61,380 bases of DNA from an uncultured Lachnospiraceae bacterium (GCA_951801245.1 CATOMC010000014.1:1-61380), one strand, 5' to 3'. Shown: positions 50,427 through 60,200, numbered from the stretch's first letter. Notes: generated from the letters alone by a model not told the origin. Numbers and translations are program-made.

Positions 50427-52388
50427 TTACAACACCGCATTGACCACTTCAAGCGCAATATCATACGCAAAATCTTTGACAGCCTTCTCACACAGTCTTA
50501 ACATCTTCTTATCGGACTCCGGCCTGTCATAACGCTTCAATTCTTTTATCTTAGTAGACGCCGTATCCCCGTCGAAATCATCCAGACGGTCAGCCAGTTC
50601 CTGGAGCGCCTTCCTCCAGTCGTCCTCCGTGATCTTTTCAATCTCCTCCGGTTCTTCTGCCGCTTCCTTGACTACCATTTTGTCCTCATTGTCCAGATAG
50701 ACTTTGAGACTCTTACGCATCGAACTCATCATGCTGAACAGAATCGGAGAACGCACCGTCACGTCCTCAAGCTGACCGGCTTTGGCCATCTTCTCCAGCT
50801 CAAAAGCCTCGTCCGCCAGATCGTCTGCACCCACATTTCTGGCATTCCCTTTCAAAGAATGTACAATGATCGTATAGCCAGGCATATCCCCTTTCTTGAG
50901 GAAATCTTTCAGCGCCTCCTCCTTCTCCTGAAGGATCGAATGGAAGTCATGAAGTACCCTGCCATAGAGCGCTTTATCGCCTCCCATATATTTCAGGCCG
51001 TTTTTGAGATTGAATCCGATCAGATACAATTGGCTCTCCCTGATGCTTAACTCATTCTCCGCGTCTTCCTGTACATAGGTATTGCTGATGTCACGATTAT
51101 GAGTCAGATAAACCACATTATCCGGCAGATATTCAATCAGCATATCCTCGAACTTATCCGCATCGATGGGCTTGGTGAGATAATCCTGAAATCCTTCTTT
51201 GATATAAAAAGCCTGGGCGCCGGCCACTGCGTTGGCCGTCAGGGCGATCACCGGAATATCCCTGGAAGGATTCCCCTCAAGAGCCCTGATCGCGTGCAGT
51301 GTCTGCACGCCGTCCATCACCGGCATCATATGATCCATACAGATCAGATGGTACGTCTTACGCTTAATCAGTTCCAGACATTCCTCCCCGCTGGATGCCA
51401 CATCAATCTGCAGTCTGGTTCCCTTTAACAGGCCCTGCGCCACTGCCAGATTCATGGAATTGTCATCCACGATCAGAATCCTGCCCATGGGCGCAATAAA
51501 TTTCTCGTGATAGTCTTCTATACTGCGCAGGCTCTCCTGATACTGTTTCTCAAAGTCCCCCAGGGGCATCCGGTCAACTACTTTCTGCCTGATCTGGAAC
51601 GAAAAAGCCGTCCCTTTTCCATACACACTCTGCACCTTAAGGTCTCCGCCCATCATCTCCACCAGCCGTCTGGTGATAGCGAGTCCAAGCCCCGTCCTGT
51701 CGTCTTTGCTCCTGGTCTCGGAATCCATACGCTGAAACGCCCGAAACAGCTTGGGAATATCTTCTTCTTTAATCCCAATTCCGGTATCTTTCACGATCAC
51801 ATCCAGTTCGATTTCTTCTTCGGACAGCTTCTTCCATCCAAGCCTCAGTGTCACCCTTCCCTTTTCCGTAAACTTGACGGCATTGGACAACAGATTGCTG
51901 ACGATCTGGCGGATATGAATCTCATCCCCAAGCAGTTTATGAGGGACATCCTGCGCGATTTCAAGCCGCAGATCCAGTTTTTTCTTACGAAGCTGCAAAG
52001 AAATGCTGTTGATCAGATCATTCAGCATGGAACTGACGTCATAGATCCCCTCATTCAGGTTGAGCCTATCCGCTTCCAACTTGGAGAAGTCCAGGATATC
52101 GCTGACTAACGTAAGAAGAATGTTACCTGCCTGCCTGATATCCCGTGCATATTCCTTGATTGCTTCCTCCTGGCTCTCCCGCAGGATCAATTCGTTCAGA
52201 CCAAGGATCGTATTGATGGGTGTCCTGAGTTCATGGGACATATTTGCCAGAAAAATATCCCTGGCGCCCTCCGCCTTTTCCACCGCTGCTTCAAGTTCCT
52301 CATTCTTCAATTGCAACTGTTCTTTCACCCTGGACAGCGAAGATGCTCGTTCCCCTCTTGCCATCGTTTTCTTTGTTTCCTGCCCCAT
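50427..52388 (-). CDS. Soluble hybrid histidine kinase (HisKA-HATPase-REC-HPt)
   Basis: A 653-aa multi-step phosphorelay protein. After a short coiled coil (VKEQLQLKNEELEAAVEKAEGA) comes HisKA with FLANMSHELRTPINTI (phospho-His ~52), HATPase_c with NLLSNAVKF and RTGLGLAITRRLVEMMGG, and a receiver with ILIVDDNSMNL and phospho-Asp in LICMDHMMPVMDG. An HPt domain follows with IIVHSLKGNARNVGA. There is no input domain, signal sequence or membrane helix, so the N-terminal part may be short by design or lost. It starts 35 nt after folA, suggesting a thyA-folA-kinase transcript. The signal and output partner are unknown. Confidence 0.92.
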   Translation of the reverse strand: MGQETKKTMARGERASSLSRVKEQLQLKNEELEAAVEKAEGARDIFLANMSHELRTPINTILGLNELILRESQEEAIKEYARDIRQAGNILLTLVSDILDFSKLEADRLNLNEGIYDVSSMLNDLINSISLQLRKKKLDLRLEIAQDVPHKLLGDEIHIRQIVSNLLSNAVKFTEKGRVTLRLGWKKLSEEEIELDVIVKDTGIGIKEEDIPKLFRAFQRMDSETRSKDDRTGLGLAITRRLVEMMGGDLKVQSVYGKGTAFSFQIRQKVVDRMPLGDFEKQYQESLRSIEDYHEKFIAPMGRILIVDDNSMNLAVAQGLLKGTRLQIDVASSGEECLELIKRKTYHLICMDHMMPVMDGVQTLHAIRALEGNPSRDIPVIALTANAVAGAQAFYIKEGFQDYLTKPIDADKFEDMLIEYLPDNVVYLTHNRDISNTYVQEDAENELSIRESQLYLIGFNLKNGLKYMGGDKALYGRVLHDFHSILQEKEEALKDFLKKGDMPGYTIIVHSLKGNARNVGADDLADEAFELEKMAKAGQLEDVTVRSPILFSMMSSMRKSLKVYLDNEDKMVVKEAAEEPEEIEKITEDDWRKALQELADRLDDFDGDTASTKIKELKRYDRPESDKKMLRLCEKAVKDFAYDIALEVVNAVL

Positions 52389-52423
52389 TCGATGTACCTT
52401 CCTTATATGAGATCATTCCCTGT

Positions 52424-52915
52424 TTACTTTTGACGTTCATATTTCATGAACCGGTAGGGTATGTCAAAATAGGTCTGCTCCTCGCTGTCGGCCGTAACCA
52501 CCCATGCTTCATCCTGATCCAGATCCGGGAAATAGGCATCCGCCTCATATTCGTGATCTATCTTCGTCACATGTACCACATCACAGTAGGGAAGCATCAT
52601 CCGATAAATACTCTCTCCCCCGATAATATAAATATCTTCCTGCGGATATTTGGCAAGTTCTGCAAGCAGTTCCTCCTTGCTGTGTACGATGATCGCCCCC
52701 TTTACCTTATAATCCGGGTTCGTGGACAGAATAATATTTGTCCTGTTTGCAAGCGGCATCCCCTGCGGAAAGGTCTCCAGTGTCTTTCTGCCAAGCACTA
52801 CCACCTTACCCGTCGTCTCTCGCCTGAAATTCTTATGATCTGCCGGAATACTCACCAACAGACTGTTCTTGCATCCAATCGCCCAGTTATTATCCACCGC
52901 TACGATTCCGTTCAT
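52424..52915 (-). CDS. folA: Dihydrofolate reductase
   Basis: A 163-aa DHFR that reduces dihydrofolate with NADPH. MNGIVAVDNNWAIGCKNSLL holds the Met20-loop equivalent; VVLGRKTLETFPQGMPLANRTNIILS is the NADPH-binding segment, and EDIYIIGGESIYRMMLPYCDVVHVTKID is the second dinucleotide motif. It lies 68 nt downstream of thyA, with which it works: thymidylate synthase produces dihydrofolate, which this enzyme recycles. Confidence 0.96.
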   Translation of the reverse strand: MNGIVAVDNNWAIGCKNSLLVSIPADHKNFRRETTGKVVVLGRKTLETFPQGMPLANRTNIILSTNPDYKVKGAIIVHSKEELLAELAKYPQEDIYIIGGESIYRMMLPYCDVVHVTKIDHEYEADAYFPDLDQDEAWVVTADSEEQTYFDIPYRFMKYERQK

Positions 52916-52983
52916 CTTATCCTCCTGCCGTCAAAGCATCGTCCCCGACAACGCTGTTTTTCACACCGGATAACCATCCAAAG

Positions 52984-53832
52984 CTAGATGGCCACCGGAA
53001 TATTCTCAATCTGCGGCCCAGCCGCGTAATTGTCCACCCTCACGTCATTTCTGGTAAACTGGTAGAAGTCCCTGACCTCCGGATTCAGCCAGAACACCGG
53101 CGCTTCGTAGACAGGCCGTTCAATCAATTCTTTTATCATAGGAATATGCCTGTCATAAATGTGTGCATCCGCGATCACATGAACCAGCTCTCCCACTTCC
53201 ATATCGCAGACCTGCGCCAACATATGCAAGAGCACCGCATACTGTACCACATTCCAGTTATTGGCCGTCAATATGTCCTGAGAACGCTGATTGAGGATTC
53301 CGTTGAGCGTCAGTTTATCATGTCCCTTTTTCTGTGTCACATTAAAAGTCATACTGTAAGCACACGGATACAGATTCATCTCATGCAGATCCTGATGCAC
53401 ATAAATATTCGTCATGATCCGGCGGCTGTAAGGATTGTTCTTCAAGTCATAGATCACTCTGTCCACCTGATCCATCATGCCCTCCTTATATTGATGTTTT
53501 ACCCCCATTTGATAGCCATACGCCTTACCGATGGAGCCGTCTTCATCCGCCCATGCATCCCAGATATGACTGTGAAGATCATGGATATTATTGGATTTTT
53601 GCTGCCAGATCCAGAGCATCTCATCCGTAGCGCTCTTAAGCGCCGTCTTCCTGAGCGTCATAATCGGAAACTCTTTCGACAGATCATAACGGTTCACTAC
53701 CCCAAAAAGCTTCACCGTATAGGCACTTGCGCCGTCCGGCCAGTGTGGCCTTACTTTCTCCCCTTCCGTGCTGGTCCCGTTCTCCAAAATGTTCCTGCAC
53801 ATATCTATAAAAATCAAATCTGCCGCACTCAT
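52984..53832 (-). CDS. thyA: Thymidylate synthase, ThyA type
   Basis: A 282-aa ThyA that methylates dUMP. The catalytic Cys is in EMNLYPCAYSMTFNV; the usual PCHxxxQF context is changed to PCAYSMTFNV. NQRSQDILTANNWNVVQYAVLLHMLAQVCDMEVGELVHVIADAHIYDRH contains the RSxD arginine and the dUMP-binding Asn and HxYxxH. SRRIMTNIY matches the Arg pair that holds phosphate. These deviations occur in a branch of clostridial ThyA and do not remove catalytic residues. First gene of the thyA-folA unit. Confidence 0.92.
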   Translation of the reverse strand: MSAADLIFIDMCRNILENGTSTEGEKVRPHWPDGASAYTVKLFGVVNRYDLSKEFPIMTLRKTALKSATDEMLWIWQQKSNNIHDLHSHIWDAWADEDGSIGKAYGYQMGVKHQYKEGMMDQVDRVIYDLKNNPYSRRIMTNIYVHQDLHEMNLYPCAYSMTFNVTQKKGHDKLTLNGILNQRSQDILTANNWNVVQYAVLLHMLAQVCDMEVGELVHVIADAHIYDRHIPMIKELIERPVYEAPVFWLNPEVRDFYQFTRNDVRVDNYAAGPQIENIPVAI

Positions 53833-53913
53833 GTTTCCTCCGTCCCAAGCATGTATAGTAAACGAAATTTTTAAAGTCGTTAACTATATCAATGCTTTCA
53901 GGTATTCTTATCA

Positions 53914-55512
53914 TCAGATATCCCATTTATCACATAAAGAATTGATCTGATCCGCAAACCGTGCCAGATCCTTGTTGGCACCGCCCTCATTCTTATGGAT
54001 GATGGCCATAAGACGCTGGCCGCTGGCAAGAAGTCTCGCAAAGACACTGGAGATGCCATGTACCTTCTTCTTAACTGCAACAGGCTGTGCCTCATAGATA
54101 AACTCGCCGCTTACCAGATCGAAGCGTGTACCGCTGTAAGGCGCGCAGGCATCTAACTTATGCTCTACCTTTAAGCATTCACTAAAGAGCGTGGACACAC
54201 TGTCCTCGCCATGCACCACAAACACCTTCTTCGGTATCTCCTGAAATCCTTTGATCCATTTTAATAAGCCGTTCTTGTCCGCATGGCCGCTCATACCTAC
54301 CAGTTTCATGATCTGCGCCCTGATCTCGATCTGCTCACCGAAGAGTTTCACCTCTTTCGTTCCCTCTACGATCGCCCTGCCCAGGGTTCCAACAGCCTGA
54401 TATCCCACGAAAAGGACCGTACACTCCGGCCGCCACAGATTATGTTTCAGATGATGCCTGATACGGCCCGCCTCACACATACCCGATGCCGATATGATAA
54501 CCTTGGGCGTATTTTCAAAGTTGATCGCTCTGGACTCGTCACTGGTGATCGCCAGCCGAAGCCCCGGAAAAGCAATCGGATTGATCCCCTGTCTGACCAG
54601 TGCCATCGCCTCGTCGTCAAAACAGTCATCTTCATTTTTCTGGAAAATTCCGGTAGCCTCCACAGCTAACGGACTATCTACATAGACAGGGAAACCCTCG
54701 TGCCCTTTCACCAGTTTACCCGCCTTAATCTGTCTTAAGAAATATAGAAGTTCCTGTGTCCTGCCCACCGCAAAAGAAGGGATCACCACATTGCCCCCTC
54801 TGTCAAAAGTGGTCTGCAGTATCTTGGTCAGTTCTCCTATGTAATCTACCCGCTCCTCCGCGTGCAGCCTGTCGCCATACGTGGATTCCATCACCACGTA
54901 ATCCGCCGTCTCCGTATTCTTCGGATCTTTGATCAGCGGATGATCGCTGTTTCCAATATCGCCGGAAAATACAATCTTCTTCGTCACACCGTCCTCTGTG
55001 GCCCAAACCTCGATACTGGAAGACCCCAGAAGATGCCCGATATCCGTAAACCGTATCCTGACTTCATCGCAGACCTGCACCTCTTTGTCATAATCGCAGG
55101 GAACAAGACACTTGATCGCACCGTCCGCATCCTCCATCGTAAAGAGCGGTTCCACCAACTCATTCTCCGAACTTCTTTTGGCCTTACGGTTCTTCCACTC
55201 GGCCTCCTGCATATGGATATGCGCACAGTCACGCAGCATAATGCTGCAAAGATCACAAGTGGCCTCCGTGGCATAAATACTGCCCCTGAACCCTCTGGCA
55301 TACAGAAGCGGCAAAAGCCCGGAGTGATCTATATGGGCATGTGTCAGAAACACATAGTCTATCAGTGCAGAATCAACCGGCAGTTCACAGTTCTCAAACA
55401 CCTTGACACCCTGCTCCATACCATAATCAACCAGAATATTTTTTTCTCCTACACGAAGATAATGGCAACTGCCCGTAACCTCATGATCGGCCCCAATAAA
55501 CATCAATTCCAT
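53914..55512 (-). CDS. Beta-CASP metallo-beta-lactamase RNase-like protein
   Basis: A 532-aa protein of the beta-CASP/RMMBL group. The zinc motif HxHxDH is in FLTHAHIDHSGLLPLL at ~55-70, followed by the beta-CASP insert, VIPSFAVGRTQELLYFL, the beta-CASP motif ISASGMCEAGRIRHHL, and the C-terminal MSGHADKNGLLKWIKGF and VFVVHGEDS. Proteins of this kind are endo/exoribonucleases similar to archaeal CPSF or YSH1. The bacterial homologues of this length are usually listed as MBL-fold RNA metallo-hydrolases. No direct substrate evidence. Its start lies opposite ytaF, with a shared 107-nt divergent gap. Confidence 0.9.
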   Translation of the reverse strand: MELMFIGADHEVTGSCHYLRVGEKNILVDYGMEQGVKVFENCELPVDSALIDYVFLTHAHIDHSGLLPLLYARGFRGSIYATEATCDLCSIMLRDCAHIHMQEAEWKNRKAKRSSENELVEPLFTMEDADGAIKCLVPCDYDKEVQVCDEVRIRFTDIGHLLGSSSIEVWATEDGVTKKIVFSGDIGNSDHPLIKDPKNTETADYVVMESTYGDRLHAEERVDYIGELTKILQTTFDRGGNVVIPSFAVGRTQELLYFLRQIKAGKLVKGHEGFPVYVDSPLAVEATGIFQKNEDDCFDDEAMALVRQGINPIAFPGLRLAITSDESRAINFENTPKVIISASGMCEAGRIRHHLKHNLWRPECTVLFVGYQAVGTLGRAIVEGTKEVKLFGEQIEIRAQIMKLVGMSGHADKNGLLKWIKGFQEIPKKVFVVHGEDSVSTLFSECLKVEHKLDACAPYSGTRFDLVSGEFIYEAQPVAVKKKVHGISSVFARLLASGQRLMAIIHKNEGGANKDLARFADQINSLCDKWDI

Positions 55513-55619
55513 AGATATTTTCCTCCTAATTATTCATATCATATCATTTTTTATGGATTGCGTAAATCTTTTCTTTCTTCCCCATACAATAAAGTAAAAT
55601 CAAGATAAGGTGACTGTCT

Positions 55620-56255
55620 ATGTCCCACTTTATTCCGGCTCTGATACTCTTTCTGATCGCAGTCTCTCTGGATTCCATGACTGCCGGATTCTCTTACGGC
55701 ACCCAGAAAGTCCATATCAAAACCTCCTCCTTTGTGCTGTTAGTCTGCGTTCCGGCTGTTTTTATTACTCTGGCCAACCGCCTCTCCCATCTTCTTTTTT
55801 ACTTTCTTCCCGAAGAAATCCTTCCTTTCCTCTCTTTCCTCCTCCTGTTCCTCATAGGATGCAGTAAGCTTACGGAGAGCCTGATCCGTCATCTGGCCAA
55901 AAAATACCCCAGTCTCGCCAGAAACTGGGGATGCCGGATCAAACAGCTGAACATTATCTTTACCATCTATCTGTCTCCTGAGGATGCCAACCAGGAAGAC
56001 CTGCAGATTCTCAGCGCCAAAGAAGCCCTGCTTTTAAGCCTGGCGCTTTCCCTGGACAGCATCCTGGTAGGTATGGCCTTTACTGTAGGCCAGATTTCCT
56101 GGCTGTCTTTCCTCCTTCTTGCCATGCTCTTTAACCTGCTTTTGTTTGCTGCCGGCTATTTTCTGGGCCGTCTGCTGTGCCGCATGCTGCACATCGACCT
56201 TTCCTGGTTAAGCGGCCTGTTCCTTATCCTTTTAGCAGTTCACGCCCTCGCCTGA
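55620..56255 (+). CDS. ytaF: YtaF/MntP-like membrane protein
   Basis: A 211-aa protein with about six membrane helices arranged as two related halves: SLDSMTAGFSYGTQKV near residue 17 and SLDSILVGMAFTVGQI near residue 143. The repeated SLDS..(A/V)G motif is that of sporulation protein YtaF and of the manganese exporter MntP. The central loop is basic. In Bacillus, YtaF is a sporulation membrane protein of unclear biochemistry; the metal exporter possibility comes from the fold. The start has AAGGTG upstream. Its last 24 nt overlap the end of the convergent P2-type ATPase gene. Confidence 0.85.
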   Translation: MSHFIPALILFLIAVSLDSMTAGFSYGTQKVHIKTSSFVLLVCVPAVFITLANRLSHLLFYFLPEEILPFLSFLLLFLIGCSKLTESLIRHLAKKYPSLARNWGCRIKQLNIIFTIYLSPEDANQEDLQILSAKEALLLSLALSLDSILVGMAFTVGQISWLSFLLLAMLFNLLLFAAGYFLGRLLCRMLHIDLSWLSGLFLILLAVHALA

Positions 56256-58934
56256 CCGGTTCCGGTGTACACCAATCGCCAACAATTCATGCACGATAAG
56301 CGGTGTGGCAGAGAGTGCGATCAACTGTGTCCACTCCATCATACTAAGCCGCACCGTGCCAAACAGATAGATCAGCGGTGTGATCTCTGTCACAGCCATC
56401 TGCAAAAGAATTCCCACCACAAGCGCTAATAACATATAAGGATTATTCCTGTGATTCATCCTGAAAACAGAGCGGTTCACATCCCGCATGCCGATGGCAT
56501 GAAACAATTGACTGATACCCAATACCGTAAAGGCATGGGTCTGCGCTTTCGCCAATACGGTCGATATTTTCAGCCCTTCTAATATATTATGTAAACTTAT
56601 AGGCAGTCCTTCCAGAACAATGCGGTCATAAGGGACTTTCAGGAAAGCAGCCAGACTCACACCCCCGATCACAAGCCCATAACAGATCACACACATGAGC
56701 CCTCCCTTGGCAAACAAAGAGTCCTCCCGCTTCCTTGGCGGTTCCTGCATCAGTCTCTCCGTCTCATTGTCATCCACCCCCAGCGCCAGCGCCGGCAGAG
56801 AGTCCGTGATCAAATTGATCCACAGGATAAAACTTGCCTTTAAAGGCGTGGGCAGCCCTGCCACAATGGTAACCAGCATGGTGATGATCTCCCCCAGGTT
56901 CGAGGATAACAGAAACAACACCGATTTTCTGATATTCTCATAGATGCCCCGGCCCTCTTTGATGGCCGTATGTATCGTGGCAAAATTGTCATCCATCAAC
57001 ACAAAATCGGCGGCACCACGGGCCACATCCGTACCGTTTAACCCCATGGCAATCCCGATATCCGCCGCCTGCAAAGAGGGGGCATCGTTGACGCCATCGC
57101 CTGTCATGGCCACTGTTTTATTAAGAGACCTGTATCCTTCCACGATCCGTACTTTGTGTTCCGGCGTCACCCTGGCAAACACCTTAAGCTGCGGCAGTTT
57201 CTGTAAGAAGCTATGCTCCTTTAAATGATCCAGTTCCCGGCCCGTGATACACTCATCCGCCTGACTGGCAATTCCCAGTTCCTTGGCGATAGAAAAGGCT
57301 GTATCAGGATGATCCCCCGTGATCATCACCGTAGATACACCGGCCTCCCGAAACGCCTGCACTGCCGTCACCGCCTCAGGTCTTACCGGATCCTGCATGC
57401 TGACCATTCCCAGAAAGACCATGTTCCTCTCTGTCATGCGCCCTTCCGGCTCCATAGAAAGCGCCAGCACACGTCTCCCCTCCGCCATCAACTGCTTCTG
57501 CATTCTAAGGATCAAATCCCTCTCCGTCTGCGATAATGCCATAATCCGGCCGCCCTTAAATATCCTGTCGCATCCTTCCAAAATGCGCTCCGCCGCCCCT
57601 TTCGAATAAGCCACCCGGCCCGTTTCCGCCTGATGCAGTGTGGTCATCATCTTACGCTGGGAATCAAATCCGACCTCATCCAGACGCGGATACCGCTCCC
57701 TGATATAGGCTGCATCAATGCCACAATCCCTTGCCATATACAAAAAGGCCATCTCCGTAGGATCTCCGATCCCTCCGGCATCGTTCAACACCCCGTCATT
57801 ACACAAAACACTTCCCAGAAGAAAATGCTGGTGACCGGCATCAGCCGCCTGATAATCCAGCACATGCTCAAACAGTCCGGCAAACTGTTCCTCCCTGTTC
57901 AACCTGCCATCCAGACAGCACTCCACTACCTTCATCTTATTCTGCGTCAGAGTCCCCGTCTTGTCCGAACATACCACTTCCACCGCACCCAGCGTCTCCA
58001 CCGAAGAAAGTTTACGGACAATGGTCTTGGCCCGTACCATACGGGATACACTCAGCGCCAGCACGATCGTCACAATAGCCGGCAGCCCCTCCGGCACCGC
58101 CGCCACTGCCAGAGATACCGAGGTGAGGAGCATTTCCCCCACATCCCTTTTCTGCAGGACTGCCACAACAAACAGGAACGCGCAGATTCCCACTGCCAGA
58201 GCACTCAATACCCTGCCCAGTTCTCCCAGTTTCATCTGCAAAGGAGTAAGCTTCTCCTTACCCCCATGCAGCATGTCCGCAATATGACCGATTCGCGTAT
58301 CCATACCGGTGGCAACCACCACACCTCTGCCCCGACCCCTCGTCACATAAGTAGACATATAGACCATATTCATGCTGCTATTGTCTCCCGGTGTCTCCTC
58401 TACATAATCTGCGTCCTTTTCCACCGGCACAGACTCTCCCGTTAGGGTAGATTCTTCCACATAAATGCCTATATTATCAATAAGTCTTAGATCCGCCGGC
58501 ACCATATTGCCAGCCTCCAGCATCACAATATCCCCAACCACCAAATCTTCTGCCGGTATTTTGATCCGTTCACCGCCCCGCACCACCACTGCCTGAGGAG
58601 ACGAAATCTTCTTAAGAGCCTCCACCGCTCTGTCCGCTTTCCCCTCCTGAATAATGCCAACAGCCGCATTTAGGATCACCACTGCCACGATGATGACCGC
58701 ATCCCCAAATTCATGCAGCATCAGAGAAATCGCCATCGCTACCACAAGAATCAGAATCAAAGGGTCATTAAGCTGTTCCAATATCATCTGCCAGATACTT
58801 TTTTGCTCCTGCTCCCTCAGTCTGTTCGCGCCGTATTTTGCCTTGCGCTCCATCGCCTCCCTGCGGCTGAGTCCATTCTCCCTGTTCGTCTGCAGGCTCC
58901 GTACTGTCTCCGAAGCCGTCTTGCTTTCATACAT
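56232..58934 (-). CDS. P2-type cation ATPase, probably Ca2+ (SERCA/PMCA-like)
   Basis: A 900-aa P2 ATPase from ATG-58934, set by GGAGGG seven nt upstream. N-terminal cation-ATPase domain TASETVRSLQTNRENGLSRREA, A-domain TGES, membrane motif AAVPEGLPAIVTIVLAL (M4 PEGL, calcium site), phosphorylation CSDKTGTLTQNKM, hinge MTGDGVNDAPSLQAADIG, and the C-terminal four-helix region with LWINLITDSLPALALGVDDNE (M6 N..D). These match bacterial Ca2+-ATPases. There is no C-terminal regulatory domain. It is a single gene between greA (opposite a terminator) and ytaF, overlapping the latter by 24 nt at the 3' end. Confidence 0.93.
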   Translation of the reverse strand: MYESKTASETVRSLQTNRENGLSRREAMERKAKYGANRLREQEQKSIWQMILEQLNDPLILILVVAMAISLMLHEFGDAVIIVAVVILNAAVGIIQEGKADRAVEALKKISSPQAVVVRGGERIKIPAEDLVVGDIVMLEAGNMVPADLRLIDNIGIYVEESTLTGESVPVEKDADYVEETPGDNSSMNMVYMSTYVTRGRGRGVVVATGMDTRIGHIADMLHGGKEKLTPLQMKLGELGRVLSALAVGICAFLFVVAVLQKRDVGEMLLTSVSLAVAAVPEGLPAIVTIVLALSVSRMVRAKTIVRKLSSVETLGAVEVVCSDKTGTLTQNKMKVVECCLDGRLNREEQFAGLFEHVLDYQAADAGHQHFLLGSVLCNDGVLNDAGGIGDPTEMAFLYMARDCGIDAAYIRERYPRLDEVGFDSQRKMMTTLHQAETGRVAYSKGAAERILEGCDRIFKGGRIMALSQTERDLILRMQKQLMAEGRRVLALSMEPEGRMTERNMVFLGMVSMQDPVRPEAVTAVQAFREAGVSTVMITGDHPDTAFSIAKELGIASQADECITGRELDHLKEHSFLQKLPQLKVFARVTPEHKVRIVEGYRSLNKTVAMTGDGVNDAPSLQAADIGIAMGLNGTDVARGAADFVLMDDNFATIHTAIKEGRGIYENIRKSVLFLLSSNLGEIITMLVTIVAGLPTPLKASFILWINLITDSLPALALGVDDNETERLMQEPPRKREDSLFAKGGLMCVICYGLVIGGVSLAAFLKVPYDRIVLEGLPISLHNILEGLKISTVLAKAQTHAFTVLGISQLFHAIGMRDVNRSVFRMNHRNNPYMLLALVVGILLQMAVTEITPLIYLFGTVRLSMMEWTQLIALSATPLIVHELLAIGVHRNRSGEGVNC

Positions 58935-59084
58935 GCACATACCCTCCTGCCTTTCCATGAAACGAATCCGCCCTGTCTGCGCACTGCAGGCTTGTCATTT
59001 CTTTGTAAGATATATGCATGTGTGAAACCCAATATTACATAAACGTAATCCGCCTCACCAATTACCTGAAAGCAGCCATATGAA

Positions 59085-59118
59085 ATACGGAGCTTCTAGT
59101 CTCCTAAAAGCTCCGTAT
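59085..59118 (-). terminator. Terminator overlapping the end of greA
   Basis: ATACGGAGCTT and AAGCTCCGTAT form an 11-bp stem around a 12-nt loop; the stop codon TAG of greA lies inside the hairpin. It is followed by TTCAT, a weak U-tract. Confidence 0.6.
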
Positions 59119-59607
59119 CTTATCACTGCCATCATCTGTTGTATTTTCTATCGTCCTGATCACCACATAATAACCGGTGCCTGCATTAATCTCTACAAAA
59201 ACCCGGTCTCCCACCTTATGCCCAAGCAGCGCTTTGCCAAGCGGCGATTCCGTACTGATCAGCCCCTCCAGGGAATTCCCCCGGACCGTAGTCACCAGCT
59301 TATATGTCTCCGTGATTCCGTCTTCCTCAAAGAACACCTCCACCGTGTTATTCATGCCCACCTCATCCTCCGCGGACTCATCGGACACCACTACAGCCGT
59401 CTTAATCATCCTCTCCAGATAACGGATCCGGCTCTCGTTCTGGTTCTTAAATTTCTTCGCCGCATAATACTCAAAATTCTCACTCAAATCCCCCTGTGCG
59501 CGTGCCTCTTTCACATCCTCCAAAGCATTTTTGCGCACCACCAGCTTGCGATATTCTATTTCCTCTTCCATCTTCCGGATATCCTGTCTGGTCAATTCAT
59601 TATACAT
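59104..59607 (-). CDS. greA: Transcription elongation factor GreA/GreB family
   Basis: A 167-aa protein with the GreA layout: N-terminal antiparallel coiled coil (LTRQDIRKMEEEIEYRKLVVRKNALEDVKEARAQGDLSENFEYYAAKKFKNQNESRIRYLERMI) with the acidic tip DLSENFEY, and a C-terminal FKBP-like domain ending in KALLGHKVGDRVFVEINAGTGYYVVIRTIE. Gre factors let stalled RNA polymerase cut and restart the transcript. The tip residues Asp-Leu-Ser-Glu-Asn are those needed for cleavage. Second copies are common in Lachnospiraceae; whether this is the main GreA cannot be told. Confidence 0.92.
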   Translation of the reverse strand: MYNELTRQDIRKMEEEIEYRKLVVRKNALEDVKEARAQGDLSENFEYYAAKKFKNQNESRIRYLERMIKTAVVVSDESAEDEVGMNNTVEVFFEEDGITETYKLVTTVRGNSLEGLISTESPLGKALLGHKVGDRVFVEINAGTGYYVVIRTIENTTDDGSDKIRSF

Positions 59608-59757
59608 TTCTTATCCCTTCCTATAACATAAAGAAACATCACCCGGCAGCGATGACTCAAATATTCTACGCTACTGTGATTTCCCATAACATAAAGAATC
59701 CTGCGAAACGCAGGATTCCTCAAATCAGTTCTTTGCTTTCTTTATATTCCTGTCAGA

Positions 59758-59994
59758 TTATTTTGCGTTCATCATGTAATCAAGCAGACGATTTACATCC
59801 TCAGGCTCGTGTGCAACCAACTCCAACTCCGGAATCGCATTGTCTGCAAAAAGTTTTGTAAGCGCTACATATTTTGTTAACTGGGACTTCAGGTTTAATC
59901 TGTCACCCTCCTTTGTCACCAACTCTACTGTACCTTTGCACTGGTTAATTACCTCAAAAAATTTTTCAGGATTGTCAATGTTCATTACCTTCAT
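59758..59994 (-). CDS. Conserved 78-aa protein, unknown
   Basis: Start ATG-59994 (MKVMNIDNPEKFFEVINQC...) is fixed by AAAGGAGG nine nt upstream; the longer frame to 60066 is a Lys/Glu-rich leader without a ribosome site. The product is compact alpha/beta: NPEKFFEVINQC (helix), GTVELVTKEGDRLNLKSQL (strands), YVALTKLFADNAIPELELVAHEPEDVNRLLDYMM. No signal or membrane part. I recall similar short proteins in Lachnospiraceae but no function or family name. It stands alone between greA and the Rpn relic. Confidence 0.65.
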   Translation of the reverse strand: MKVMNIDNPEKFFEVINQCKGTVELVTKEGDRLNLKSQLTKYVALTKLFADNAIPELELVAHEPEDVNRLLDYMMNAK

Positions 59995-60200
59995 CTTCTT
60001 TTCCTCCTTTTTCTCTTCTCTTTTCTCTTCGCAGATACATATATCACCTTTTGAAGATTTTGTCAAATATATTTTCTTAAATATTCAGGAGTATTTGAAC
60101 GCCTACACAACTCGTATAATAAGATTAGGCCGCACTATTCAAAATATTATTATCATGTTACTTTTTATCCCCAGGGTCAATACATATATCTAAACAGATA

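Noticed and set aside
60066..60190. Additional small gene between the 78-aa protein and the Rpn relic
   Set aside because: Only short AT-rich frames without ribosome sites.
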